Of a stretch of 64,000 nucleotides of DNA, positions 45,003 through 53,676 are shown one piece after another. The position numbers and the translations under genes are program-made. Within the stretch, counting starts at the first letter, position 1. Each line of letters opens with the position of its first letter. The notes beneath the pieces were generated by a model. That model worked only from the letters and a program-made list of their open reading frames with translations, searched no databases and was not told the origin of the DNA. The stretch comes from Bacteroides faecium (GTDB lineage: Bacteria; Bacteroidota; Bacteroidia; Bacteroidales; Bacteroidaceae): the NCBI RefSeq assembly GCF_012113595.1, contig NZ_CP050831.1, forward strand, positions 1,364,001-1,428,000, read 5' to 3'.

Positions 45003-47327
45003 ATGACGAAATACATCTTAATCATTTGTATGCTGTTTGCGTCCATAACGGGTGCATGCGCGGACAACTTGACATCCCCCCCTATTTCAATAGTTCCCTG
45101 TCCGGTGCAGGTCGTGCCGGGCGAGGGCAACTTTACCTTCTCTTCTCAAACGCTGTTTTCGGTAGAGAACCATGAGCAGGCTGTCATCGTCCGCAACTTT
45201 ATAAACTTGTTGAAGAGAAGCTCGGGGATCACCCCACAGTTGGCAATAGGTGGCAGTGAGAAGAGTCATGTCCGTTTTACAACCGACTCTTCTTTAAAAA
45301 GCGAAGCCTATCAGTTGGCAGTTACTCCGGAGCAGATTCAGGTAAAGGCATCGGATATAAAAGGTTTCTTCTATGCATTGCAGACCATCCGCCTGCTGTT
45401 GCCGTCGGCTGTCGAAGGCAATCAACAGGCTAAGAATATCCAATGGAGCATTCCCGCAGTAACCATTCAGGATGAGCCGCGCTTCGGCTATCGGGCATTG
45501 ATGCTGGATGCAGCCCGCTTCTTCATCCCCAAGGAAAACGTGTTGCGTATCATCGACAGTATGGGTATGCTCAAAATCAATACCCTTCATTTCCATCTCA
45601 CGGACGATAACGGCTGGCGATTGGAAATCAAGAAATATCCCCGCCTGACGGAAGTGGGAGCATGGAGAGTGAACCGCATGGACGTTCCCTTCTATTTCCG
45701 CCGTAACGCCGAACCGGGTGAACCCACTCCTATCGGTGGATTTTATACACAGGAAGATATTAAAGAAATGGTCTCCTATGCTGCCGACCGCCAGATAGAA
45801 ATTATCCCCGAAATAGATATGCCGGCTCACAGCAACGCTGCACTGGCTGCCTATCCGCAACTGGCCTGCCCCGTAGTAGACAGTTACATCGGAGTAATTC
45901 CGGGTTTGGGCGGAAGTAATTCGGGAGTGATTTATTGTGCCGGAAACGATAGTGCATTTACATTCTTGCAAGATGTTTTAGATGAAGTGATGGCAATCTT
46001 CCCTTCACGATATATTCATCTGGGAGGAGATGAGGCGCAGAAAGGGTACTGGAAAAAATGCCCGCTTTGCCAGCAGCGGATAAAGAAAGAGCACCTTGCC
46101 AACGAAGAAGACCTGCAAGGTTACTTTATGAAACGGATGAGCGACTATGTACGCAGCAAAGGACGCGAAGTGATAGGTTGGGATGAACTGACAAATAGCA
46201 GTTTCCTGCCGGAAGGTGTTATCATCCAAGGCTGGCGCGGACTCGGTACGGCTGCTTTGAAAGCCGCGGAAAAAGGACATCAGTTCATTATGACCCCTGC
46301 CCGCATCTTGTATCTGATTCGTTATCAAGGCCCGCAATGGTTCGAACCCCAAACCTATTTCGGAAATAACACGCTGAAAGACATCTACGATTACGAACCT
46401 GTGCAAGCGGACTGGAAACTGGAATATGCTTCTTTGCTCATGGGCGTACAGGCATCCATGTGGACGGAGTTCTGCAACAAGCCGGAAGATGTCGATTATT
46501 TAGTGTTCCCCCGTCTTGCCGCCCTGGCGGAAGTGGCATGGACACAGCCCGAACACAAGGACTGGAGTGCGTTCTTGAAAGGACTGGATGCCTATAATGA
46601 GCATCTGACAGCTAAAGGCATCGTTTACGCCCGTTCAATGTACAATATTCAGCATACGGTAACTCCAAACAACGGAATGCTTGAAGTGAAACTGGAATGT
46701 ATCCGTCCCGATATGGAGATACATTATACGACGGATGGCAGCGAACCTACGGCAACCTCACCGATCTATGAAAAAATAGTGCTTGTAAAAGAGGCGCTTA
46801 CCCTAAAAAGTGCTACTTTTGCGCACGGCAGGCAGATGGGAAAGACATTAATACTCCCTGTCCGGTGGAACCTGGCTACCGCCAAACCTGTACTGGGAAC
46901 CAATCCGACTGAAAAGCTCCTGACGAATGGAATACGCGGAAGCCTGAAATATTCGGATTTCGAGTGGTGCTCATGGGCGGACAATGATTCTGTCTCTTTT
47001 ACGATTGACCTGCTGAAGCCGGAAATGCTGAATACATTGACGTTGGGATGCATCACGAACAATGGAATGGCTATCCATAAGCCGGCATCCGTGAAAGTGG
47101 AAGTTTCGGATGATAATTCCAAGTTCCGTGAAGCCGCCATGCAGAGCTTCATGCCAGAAGAGATTTTCCGTGAAGGGAATTTTATAGAAAATCTGTCATT
47201 GAAACTGGGAGGCGTACAGGCATGTTGTGTACGTGTGACAGCCAAAGGCCCGGGAGTTTGTCCTGCATCTCATGTACGTCCGGGGCAGGTGTCGAGAATC
47301 TTTTTTGACGAAGTGATACTGGAGTAA
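45003..47327 (+). CDS. GH20 beta-N-acetylhexosaminidase
   Basis: 774 aa with a signal peptide (about 1-20). The N-terminal GH20b domain (about 30-150) is followed by the TIM barrel (about 155-520) with LHFHLTDDNGWRLEIKKYPRL and the catalytic pair Asp343-Glu344 in HLGGDEAQKG. CPLCQQR and VIGWDEL are also typical. The C-terminal part has a chitobiase-type beta domain (EIHYTTDGSEPTATSPIY) and an F5/8-type C-like segment (about 640-770). The enzyme removes terminal beta-GlcNAc or beta-GalNAc by substrate-assisted catalysis. It follows the GH16 gene after a terminator-like hairpin and precedes the NagX-like gene. Confidence 0.93.
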   Translation: MTKYILIICMLFASITGACADNLTSPPISIVPCPVQVVPGEGNFTFSSQTLFSVENHEQAVIVRNFINLLKRSSGITPQLAIGGSEKSHVRFTTDSSLKSEAYQLAVTPEQIQVKASDIKGFFYALQTIRLLLPSAVEGNQQAKNIQWSIPAVTIQDEPRFGYRALMLDAARFFIPKENVLRIIDSMGMLKINTLHFHLTDDNGWRLEIKKYPRLTEVGAWRVNRMDVPFYFRRNAEPGEPTPIGGFYTQEDIKEMVSYAADRQIEIIPEIDMPAHSNAALAAYPQLACPVVDSYIGVIPGLGGSNSGVIYCAGNDSAFTFLQDVLDEVMAIFPSRYIHLGGDEAQKGYWKKCPLCQQRIKKEHLANEEDLQGYFMKRMSDYVRSKGREVIGWDELTNSSFLPEGVIIQGWRGLGTAALKAAEKGHQFIMTPARILYLIRYQGPQWFEPQTYFGNNTLKDIYDYEPVQADWKLEYASLLMGVQASMWTEFCNKPEDVDYLVFPRLAALAEVAWTQPEHKDWSAFLKGLDAYNEHLTAKGIVYARSMYNIQHTVTPNNGMLEVKLECIRPDMEIHYTTDGSEPTATSPIYEKIVLVKEALTLKSATFAHGRQMGKTLILPVRWNLATAKPVLGTNPTEKLLTNGIRGSLKYSDFEWCSWADNDSVSFTIDLLKPEMLNTLTLGCITNNGMAIHKPASVKVEVSDDNSKFREAAMQSFMPEEIFREGNFIENLSLKLGGVQACCVRVTAKGPGVCPASHVRPGQVSRIFFDEVILE

Positions 47328-47399
47328 GACAAGTCAGGCAGATGTGAATAAAGTGGCATTGGATAAAACGATAATCAAGTTAATATAAAAGTTATACGT

Positions 47400-48533
47400 A
47401 TGAAGAACAAATTACCGGAAAACAATTCCACCCGCCTTGCCTCATTGGACATTCTGAGAGGTTTTGATTTATTTCTCCTGGTCTTTTTTCAACCTGTATT
47501 TGCGGCGTTGGTGCGGCAGATGAACCTGCCGTTTCTTAACGACATACTCTACCAGTTTGACCATGAGGTTTGGGAAGGATTCCGTTTCTGGGATTTGGTG
47601 ATGCCGCTTTTTCTCTTTATGACAGGAGCTTCCATGCCGTTTTCATTGTCGAGATACATAGGGACTACCGGAAGTTATCGGCCTGTTTATCGCAGGATTC
47701 TGAAACGGGTCATCCTGTTGTTTATCTTCGGGATGATTGTACAAGGCAATTTGCTTGGCTTGGACAGCCAACATCTTTATTTGTATTCCAATACGTTGCA
47801 GTCTATTGCTGTCGGTTATTTTATTGCTGCGGTTATTCAGTTGCACTTCTCGTTCAGGTGGCAGGTCGGGATAACGCTGCTGCTCCTTCTCGTCTACTGG
47901 ATTCCGATGACGTTTTTCGGTGATTTTACACCCACGGGAAATTTTGCCGAGCAAGTGGACAGATGCGTCTTAGGGTGTTTCCGGGACGGGGTATTTTGGA
48001 ATGAGGACGGAACTTGGAGCTTCTCTCCATCCTACAACTATACATGGATATGGAGTAGCCTGACATTCGGAGTGACCGTCATGCTCGGAGCGTTTGCCGG
48101 AAAAATAATGAAAGAGGGTAAGGCGAACCGGAGAAAGGTGGTGCAAACGTTGCTGGTTGTCGGACTTGTTCTTGTAGGCTTGGCATTGTTGTGGAGTCTG
48201 CAGATGCCTATTATCAAACGTATCTGGACAGGTAGTATGACGCTGCTTTCCGGCGGATATTGCTTTCTGCTGATGGCATTGTTCTATTATTGGATTGACT
48301 ACAAGGGACATACCCGCGGATTGAACTGGCTGAAAGTGTATGGCATGAATTCTATCACAGCTTATCTGTTGGGTGAAGTCGTGAATTTCCGTTGCGTTGC
48401 CGCTTCGGTCAGCTACGGGCTTGAGCAATACCTGGGTGGCTATTACTCCGTGTGGCTTACTTTCGCCAATTATCTGATTGTCTTTTTCCTGTTGAGAGCG
48501 ATGTATAAGAGCGGCTTATTTTTAAAAGTCTGA
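47400..48533 (+). CDS. NagX-like / DUF5009 multi-pass membrane protein
   Basis: 377 aa with about ten membrane helices. It begins RLASLDILRGFDLFLLVFFQ, the hallmark of the COG4299 / heparan-alpha-glucosaminide N-acetyltransferase-like family, and has FWDLVMPLFLFMTGASMPFS and a late NSITAYLLGEV block. Family members lie next to N-acetylglucosamine utilization genes (NagX in other bacteria). Its place 72 bp after GH20 fits a role in handling amino-sugars at the inner membrane: transport, or transmembrane acetyl transfer. The precise reaction is not established. Confidence 0.8.
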   Translation: MKNKLPENNSTRLASLDILRGFDLFLLVFFQPVFAALVRQMNLPFLNDILYQFDHEVWEGFRFWDLVMPLFLFMTGASMPFSLSRYIGTTGSYRPVYRRILKRVILLFIFGMIVQGNLLGLDSQHLYLYSNTLQSIAVGYFIAAVIQLHFSFRWQVGITLLLLLVYWIPMTFFGDFTPTGNFAEQVDRCVLGCFRDGVFWNEDGTWSFSPSYNYTWIWSSLTFGVTVMLGAFAGKIMKEGKANRRKVVQTLLVVGLVLVGLALLWSLQMPIIKRIWTGSMTLLSGGYCFLLMALFYYWIDYKGHTRGLNWLKVYGMNSITAYLLGEVVNFRCVAASVSYGLEQYLGGYYSVWLTFANYLIVFFLLRAMYKSGLFLKV

Positions 48534-48576
48534 TGAAATGACGATTGATGCAGTAGGCTATATTTAGCTTGCGTAT

Positions 48577-48664
48577 TGGATATATATGCCCAGCGTGCTG
48601 GATCTATATACCCAGTACGCTGGATCTATATACCCAATGCGCTGGATCTATATGCCCAATACGC
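48577..48664. repeat. Four-unit 22-bp tandem array between convergent genes
   Basis: Units start at 48577, 48599, 48621 and 48643 with consensus TGGATCTATATACCCARTRC plus GC. It is the most regular of the five loci. It fills the gap between the convergent ends of the NagX-like and SulP genes, so it cannot be a promoter element for either of them. Confidence 0.9.
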
Positions 48665-48702
48665 ACAGTAAATATCTCCTTGTAAGTAGTTGGTGTACAG
48701 CG

Positions 48703-50382
48703 TTATTCTGCAATGCTTTCCGCTCTCTCCAACGCTATATTAATGTTCGGACAGATATTCTCTTTCCCCAGCAATTCATAGAAGCCGGATTTTTCCAATA
48801 CCTTGTGTACCTTATCGTTTACGCCGGAAAGGATGACAGTCGTTTTTTCTTTCTGCGACATTTCACAGAGTACAGTCAAGTTGTGGATACCCGTAGAATC
48901 AATGAACGGTACTTTTCGCATACGGATGATACGCACTTTCGGGCGGTCACCCAGTTGTGCCATGGTTTCTTCGAATTTGGTAGCGATACCGAAGAAATAA
49001 GGACCATTGATTTCGTATACCTCTACGCCTTTGGGGATGATGAGGTTTTCTTCGTGCACGGCAATGTCCGATTCTTTGTTCGGATCAATTTCGTCCGTGA
49101 TTACGGAGATTTCGGTCGTCTCCATTACACGTTTCATAAAGAGCACGCAGGCAATGATTAATCCTACCTCGATGGCAACGGTCAAATCGAAGATAACCGT
49201 AAGGAAGAAAGTGATAAGCAGGACAGTGACGTCTGATTTCGGGTTTTTCAATAAAGCCTTGAATACACGCCAGCCGCTCATATTATACGATACAATGACC
49301 AGTACCCCGGCAAGACATGCCATCGGGATATATTGTGCCAGCGGCATCAGGAAAAGCAGGATAAGGAGCAGCACTACCGCATGGATAATTCCGGCTATCG
49401 GTGTCTTGCCGCCGTTGTTGATATTCGTCATGGTACGGGCGATGGCTCCGGTAGCGGGGATACCACCGAACAGGGGGGCCACGATATTTGCCGCGCCTTG
49501 TGCGATAAGTTCCGTATTGGAGTCGTGGCGGTCGCCAATCACGCCATCGGCTACGGTGGCAGACAACAGCGATTCAATAGCTCCTAATACGGCAATAGTG
49601 ATAGCCACCGGAAACAACTCTCTGACAGCTTCCCAATCCAAAGCAGGCACGACAGCATCGGGCAGTTCGGATTTAATCGTGAAACGGTCGCCTATCGTCT
49701 GGATGCAGTCGATTCCACCGAAAGTCTTCATCAGATAAACGGCAACGGTGACAACGACAATCGCTATCAGTGAGCCGGGAATTTTCTTTGAAAACTTGGG
49801 AGTAATGGCGATGATAATAATGCTGACAATACTTACAATGGTGTTCCACCAGTTGATGGTATCGAAATGACGGAAATAAATCATCCACTTGCCGACGAAG
49901 TCTCCCGGAACTTTCTCATCTCCGAAGGATAAACCGAAAATATCGGCAATCTGGGTAGTGAAAATGGTGACGGCAATACCGCTGGTGAATCCGACAATGA
50001 TAGGATAAGGGATGAATTTGATGACCGCTCCGAGCTTGAATACTCCTAGTAATACGAGCAGCACGCCCGCCATAAGCGTGGCTACAATCAATCCGGCTTC
50101 GCCATATTGCTGAATGATGCCGTAGATGATAACGATGAAAGCTCCCGTCGGACCACCGATCTGAACCTTGCTTCCACCCAGCAGGGAGATGATGAATCCG
50201 GCAATGATAGCGGTGATAATACCTTTTTCGGGCGATACTCCCGATGCGATACCGAAGGCGATGGCCAATGGAAGTGCCACGATACCTACGATGATACCGG
50301 CCATCAGGTCCGCCATAAACGTTTCTTTCGAATAATTCTTTAGACAAGAAACCAGTTTGGGTTTAAATTCAAATAGCTTCAT
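48703..50382 (-). CDS. SulP-family anion permease with STAS domain
   Basis: 559 aa. The membrane part (about 20-420) holds 10-14 helices with ADLMAGIIVGIVALPLAIAFGIASG and GPTGAFIVIIYGII near the N terminus. A cytoplasmic STAS domain (about 435-555) contains VPFIDSTGIHNL, the conserved Ser-containing loop. The family exchanges or imports sulfate, bicarbonate or related anions; the substrate cannot be told from sequence alone. It is a single gene, convergent with the NagX-like gene. Confidence 0.92.
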   Translation of the reverse strand: MKLFEFKPKLVSCLKNYSKETFMADLMAGIIVGIVALPLAIAFGIASGVSPEKGIITAIIAGFIISLLGGSKVQIGGPTGAFIVIIYGIIQQYGEAGLIVATLMAGVLLVLLGVFKLGAVIKFIPYPIIVGFTSGIAVTIFTTQIADIFGLSFGDEKVPGDFVGKWMIYFRHFDTINWWNTIVSIVSIIIIAITPKFSKKIPGSLIAIVVVTVAVYLMKTFGGIDCIQTIGDRFTIKSELPDAVVPALDWEAVRELFPVAITIAVLGAIESLLSATVADGVIGDRHDSNTELIAQGAANIVAPLFGGIPATGAIARTMTNINNGGKTPIAGIIHAVVLLLILLFLMPLAQYIPMACLAGVLVIVSYNMSGWRVFKALLKNPKSDVTVLLITFFLTVIFDLTVAIEVGLIIACVLFMKRVMETTEISVITDEIDPNKESDIAVHEENLIIPKGVEVYEINGPYFFGIATKFEETMAQLGDRPKVRIIRMRKVPFIDSTGIHNLTVLCEMSQKEKTTVILSGVNDKVHKVLEKSGFYELLGKENICPNINIALERAESIAE

Positions 50383-50560
50383 TTTTATGAGTTGTTATAC
50401 GTGTTATCCATCCTTTTTGCAAAGTAGAGGTTGCAAAATTATATAAAATAATCGAAATAAGTATGTTATCCAGCATATTATTTACCTGTTGATAGATTTC
50501 ATCAATGACCTGATAGTTTTTATTCATAAAGAAAACGTGGTTTATTACGAACAATTCGCT

Positions 50561-50568
50561 TATATTTG
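50561..50568 (+). promoter_or_regulatory. -7 box of the rubrerythrin gene
   Basis: TATATTTG matches TAnnTTTG, 62 bp before the ATG at 50630. A TTTA at 50541-50544 could be a weak -33 element. The leader would be about 55 nt. Confidence 0.55.
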
Positions 50569-50629
50569 CGTTATAAATAGTACGACAAGTTACGTGTGGT
50601 AATCACCAATTTAAAAATATAATAGAATT

Positions 50630-51208
50630 ATGGCTAAGAGTATTAAAGGAACTCAGACAGAGAAGAATCTGTTGACTTCATTCGCAGGAGAATCACAGGC
50701 AAGAATGCGTTACACCTATTTCGCAAGTGTGGCTAAAAAAGAAGGTTACGAACAAATTTCTGCAATTTTCACTGAAACGGCTGATCAGGAAAAAGAACAT
50801 GCAAAACGTATGTTTAAGTTCTTGGAAGGCGGTATGGTTGAAATTACTGCTAGCTATCCGGCTGGTGTAATCGGCACTACACTCGAAAACCTTCGCGCTG
50901 CTGCTGCCGGCGAACACGAAGAATGGTCACTGGATTATCCTCACTTTGCAGATGTAGCAGAACAGGAAGGTTTCCCGATGATTGCTGCTATGTACCGCAA
51001 TATCTCCATCGCTGAAAAAGGTCACGAAGAAAGATATCTGGCTTTTGTGAACAATATCGAAAATATGACTGTATTCGCTAAAGAAGGCGAAGTGGTATGG
51101 CAATGCCGTAACTGCGGTTACATCGAAATCGGTAAGGAAGCTCCTGAAGTTTGCCCGGCATGTCTGCATCCGCAAGCATACTTTGAAGTAAAGAAAGAAA
51201 ACTATTAA
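50630..51208 (+). CDS. rbr: Rubrerythrin
   Basis: 192 aa, the normal length. The N-terminal four-helix bundle carries the di-iron ligands: AGESQARMRYTYF, TADQEKEHAKRMF, AAGEHEEWS and ISIAEKGHEERY. The C-terminal rubredoxin-like domain has two Cys pairs, CRNCGY and CPAC. It reduces hydrogen peroxide with electrons from rubredoxin or NADH-linked donors, an important oxygen defence in anaerobes. Monocistronic: its own promoter upstream and a strong terminator directly downstream. Confidence 0.97.
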   Translation: MAKSIKGTQTEKNLLTSFAGESQARMRYTYFASVAKKEGYEQISAIFTETADQEKEHAKRMFKFLEGGMVEITASYPAGVIGTTLENLRAAAAGEHEEWSLDYPHFADVAEQEGFPMIAAMYRNISIAEKGHEERYLAFVNNIENMTVFAKEGEVVWQCRNCGYIEIGKEAPEVCPACLHPQAYFEVKKENY

Positions 51209-51237
51209 TCCTACGTCCACGGATTAATCAGATAAAA

Positions 51238-51279
51238 GAAATGCCGCTTGCAATCATTTGCAAGCGGCATTTCTTTTTT
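51238..51279. terminator. Strong bidirectional terminator
   Basis: GAAATGCCGCTTGCAA (51238-51253) pairs perfectly with 51258-51273 around a TCAT loop, followed by six T on the plus strand and preceded by an A-rich stretch. It serves rubrerythrin (+) and the convergent DUF4884 gene (-). Confidence 0.9.
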
Positions 51280-51550
51280 ATTTGCGGATACTGTCTTTAT
51301 AAATAGTAATCGTCCGTTCTCCTGTCGAATCATTTTTGATACTGGTCACATCTCCCCGGGTGGTGAAATACACATAGTTTCCCATATCAAGAAAACGGTA
51401 GACTTTTACTCCGTCATGCTCAAACAGATAACTTACTTCGTAGGTTCTGTTGTTCTCGGATTTCCCACTTTTTAGTGGAATGCCTGCATAGCAAGAAGCT
51501 AATCCTATTACGCAGAACAAAGAGATAAAGAGTTGAGCGAATATTTTCAT
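51278..51550 (-). CDS. Small DUF4884-like lipoprotein
   Basis: 90 aa. The signal peptide has a lipobox VIGLASC followed by YAGIPL. The mature part is a small beta-rich domain (YEVSYLFEHDGVKVYRFLDMG, VYFTT), similar to the DUF4884 family of short Bacteroides proteins. The start lies only 2 bp after the nadB stop, so it is probably co-transcribed with nadB. Function unknown. Confidence 0.75.
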   Translation of the reverse strand: MKIFAQLFISLFCVIGLASCYAGIPLKSGKSENNRTYEVSYLFEHDGVKVYRFLDMGNYVYFTTRGDVTSIKNDSTGERTITIYKDSIRK

Positions 51551-51552
51551 AC

Positions 51553-53124
51553 TTATTTCTTTGCGTGCGGATAATCAATCGTATAATGCAATCCGCGGCT
51601 TTCCTTGCGTTCCATAGCCTGACGCATAATCAGATAGCCGACATTGACCATATTACGCAATTCGCAGATTTCTTTAGAAGCGACACTGCGTTTAAACAGA
51701 CTTTCAGTCTCTTCGTAGATAATATCCAGTCTGTCCCAGGCGCGTTTCAGACGGAGGTCGCTGCGGACAATACCCACATAGCTACTCATAATCTGATTTA
51801 CTTCCTTCATACTCTGTGTAATAAGTATCATTTCTTCCGGAGAACGAGTCCCTTCGTCATTCCATTCGGGAATATTTTCGTTGTAGGTATATTGTTCAAC
51901 GGTTTCCAAACAGTGCTTGGCGGCAGCATCGGCATAGACCACTGCTTCAATCAATGAGTTTGAAGCCAGGCGGTTACCGCCGTGCAGTCCGGTGCAAGAG
52001 CACTCTCCTACTGCGTAAAGGCGTTCGATGGACGACTGTCCGTTTCCGTCTACAAGGATACCGCCACAGAGATAGTGGGCAGCCGGAGCTACCGGGATAT
52101 ATTCTTTGGTGATGTCTATACCCAGACTAAGGCATTTCTCGTAGATATTCGGGAAATGTTTCTTTGTTTCTTCCGGGTCTTTGTGGGTGACGTCCAGATA
52201 AACATGGTCGTCTCCGCGATTCTTCATTTCGTTGTCGATGGCACGTGCTACGATGTCACGCGGAGCGAGTGAAAGACGCGAGTCGTATTTCTGCATGAAC
52301 TCCTTGCCGTCCATGGTGCGGAGTACGCCACCGTAACCGCGCATCGCTTCCGTTATCAGGAAAGAAGGGCGGTCGCCCGGATGATACAGTGCGGTGGGGT
52401 GGAACTGGACAAACTCCATATCCTTCACAGTGCCTTTGGCACGGTAAACCATGGCGATACCGTCTCCCGTAGCTACTAACGGATTGGTAGTCGTCTGATA
52501 GACAGCTCCTACTCCGCCGGTGGCCATCAGAGTCACTTTAGCGAGATAGGTATCTACCTTTCCGGTTTTCGGGTCGAGGATATAAGCACCATAACATTTA
52601 ATATCCGGTGTCTGACGGGTAACGGTTACCCCCAAATGATGTTGTGTAAGGATTTCAACGGCAAACTGGTTTTCAATCACCGTGATATTGGGATGCCGTT
52701 GTACGGCTTTAATCAGGCTGTCCTGGATTTCTGCTCCCGTATTGTCTTTGTGATGAAGGATACGGAACTCAGAGTGTCCCCCTTCACGGTGCAGGTCAAA
52801 TTCGCCTTTCTCATTCTTGTCGAAGTCTACGCCCCACTTAATCAGTTCTTCAATTTGCGCAGGAGCTTCGCGCACTACCTTCTCCACTGCGGCACGGTCA
52901 CTAATCCAGTCTCCGGCAATCATCGTGTCTTCAATGTGTTTGTCGAAATTGTCTACCAGCAGGTTAGTGACAGACGCCACTCCACCTTGTGCGAAGTACG
53001 TATTGGCTTCTTCCAACCCACTTTTACAGATAAGAGCAACTTTACCTTTGTGCGCCACTTTCAGCGCAAAACTCATACCGGCAATTCCGGAGCCGATGAC
53101 GAGGAAATCGAATTTTCTTACCAT
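51553..53124 (-). CDS. nadB: L-aspartate oxidase
   Basis: 523 aa from the ATG at 53124. The frame extends to 53142, but a perfect -7 box (53145-53152) lies directly upstream, so transcription would begin at about 53138 and the first usable ATG is 53124 (MVRKFDFLVIGSGIAG). The FAD-binding GSGIAG motif is at 11-16. EGGHSEFRILHHKDNTG, TNPLVATGDG and LYAVGECSCTGLHGGNRLAS are standard NadB blocks. It oxidises L-aspartate to iminoaspartate, the first step of NAD synthesis; in anaerobes fumarate is the acceptor. nadA and nadC are not in the window. Confidence 0.95.
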   Translation of the reverse strand: MVRKFDFLVIGSGIAGMSFALKVAHKGKVALICKSGLEEANTYFAQGGVASVTNLLVDNFDKHIEDTMIAGDWISDRAAVEKVVREAPAQIEELIKWGVDFDKNEKGEFDLHREGGHSEFRILHHKDNTGAEIQDSLIKAVQRHPNITVIENQFAVEILTQHHLGVTVTRQTPDIKCYGAYILDPKTGKVDTYLAKVTLMATGGVGAVYQTTTNPLVATGDGIAMVYRAKGTVKDMEFVQFHPTALYHPGDRPSFLITEAMRGYGGVLRTMDGKEFMQKYDSRLSLAPRDIVARAIDNEMKNRGDDHVYLDVTHKDPEETKKHFPNIYEKCLSLGIDITKEYIPVAPAAHYLCGGILVDGNGQSSIERLYAVGECSCTGLHGGNRLASNSLIEAVVYADAAAKHCLETVEQYTYNENIPEWNDEGTRSPEEMILITQSMKEVNQIMSSYVGIVRSDLRLKRAWDRLDIIYEETESLFKRSVASKEICELRNMVNVGYLIMRQAMERKESRGLHYTIDYPHAKK

Positions 53125-53144
53125 AGTTTTGTTATTTCTCACCG

Positions 53145-53152
53145 CAAAGCTA
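53145..53152 (-). promoter_or_regulatory. -7 box deciding the nadB start
   Basis: TAGCTTTG on the minus strand (complement of 53145-53152) matches TAnnTTTG. Its position relative to the two candidate ATGs rules out translation from 53142 on this transcript. Confidence 0.6.
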
Positions 53153-53230
53153 CAAAATAAGTTACTTCGTTGTACTTTTCGTTGTCACTAATTCATAAAA
53201 TTGCTACCTTGCAGGCAAAAATCTGACAAA

Positions 53231-53644
53231 ATGAATCGAATTTTCCATGCCCGTATCGCCTGGTACCAGTATTTCCTCTTGGTAGTGCTTACCGTGAATG
53301 TCGTCGGCGCCCTGTGGTGTAAATATATCTTGCCGGCAGTGCTGCTGATGCTCATGCTTATTGTAGTGATCGAACAGATTATACATACGGTCTATACGGT
53401 GACTACGGATGGAAATCTTGAAATATCCCGCGGTCGCTTTATCCGTAAGAAAGTAATTCCTATTTCTGAAATCACGACTATACAGAAATACCGTTCCATG
53501 AAATTCGGGAGTTTCTCAGTGACTGATTATCTACTGATAGAGTATGGAAAAGACAAGTTTGCTTCCGTCATGCCTGTCAAAGAACGGGAATTTGTGGAAT
53601 TGATTGAAAAGAAAATGAAGTCAATAGCACTCGATAAAGAATAA
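53231..53644 (+). CDS. Small membrane protein with bacterial PH-like domain
   Basis: 137 aa from ATG 53231. Two hydrophobic segments near 15-30 and 32-50 (YFLLVVLTVNVVGALW, ILPAVLLMLMLIVVIEQII) are followed by a PH-like beta domain (YTVTTDGNLEISRGRFIRKKVIPISEITTI) that resembles bPH2/YdbT-like domains. Function unknown. It is divergent from nadB; TACCTTGC at about 53205 could be a weak -7 box. lpdA follows after 32 bp. Confidence 0.75.
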   Translation: MNRIFHARIAWYQYFLLVVLTVNVVGALWCKYILPAVLLMLMLIVVIEQIIHTVYTVTTDGNLEISRGRFIRKKVIPISEITTIQKYRSMKFGSFSVTDYLLIEYGKDKFASVMPVKEREFVELIEKKMKSIALDKE

Positions 53645-53676
53645 ATAATAACGAAAAAACTAACTGATTATATACT

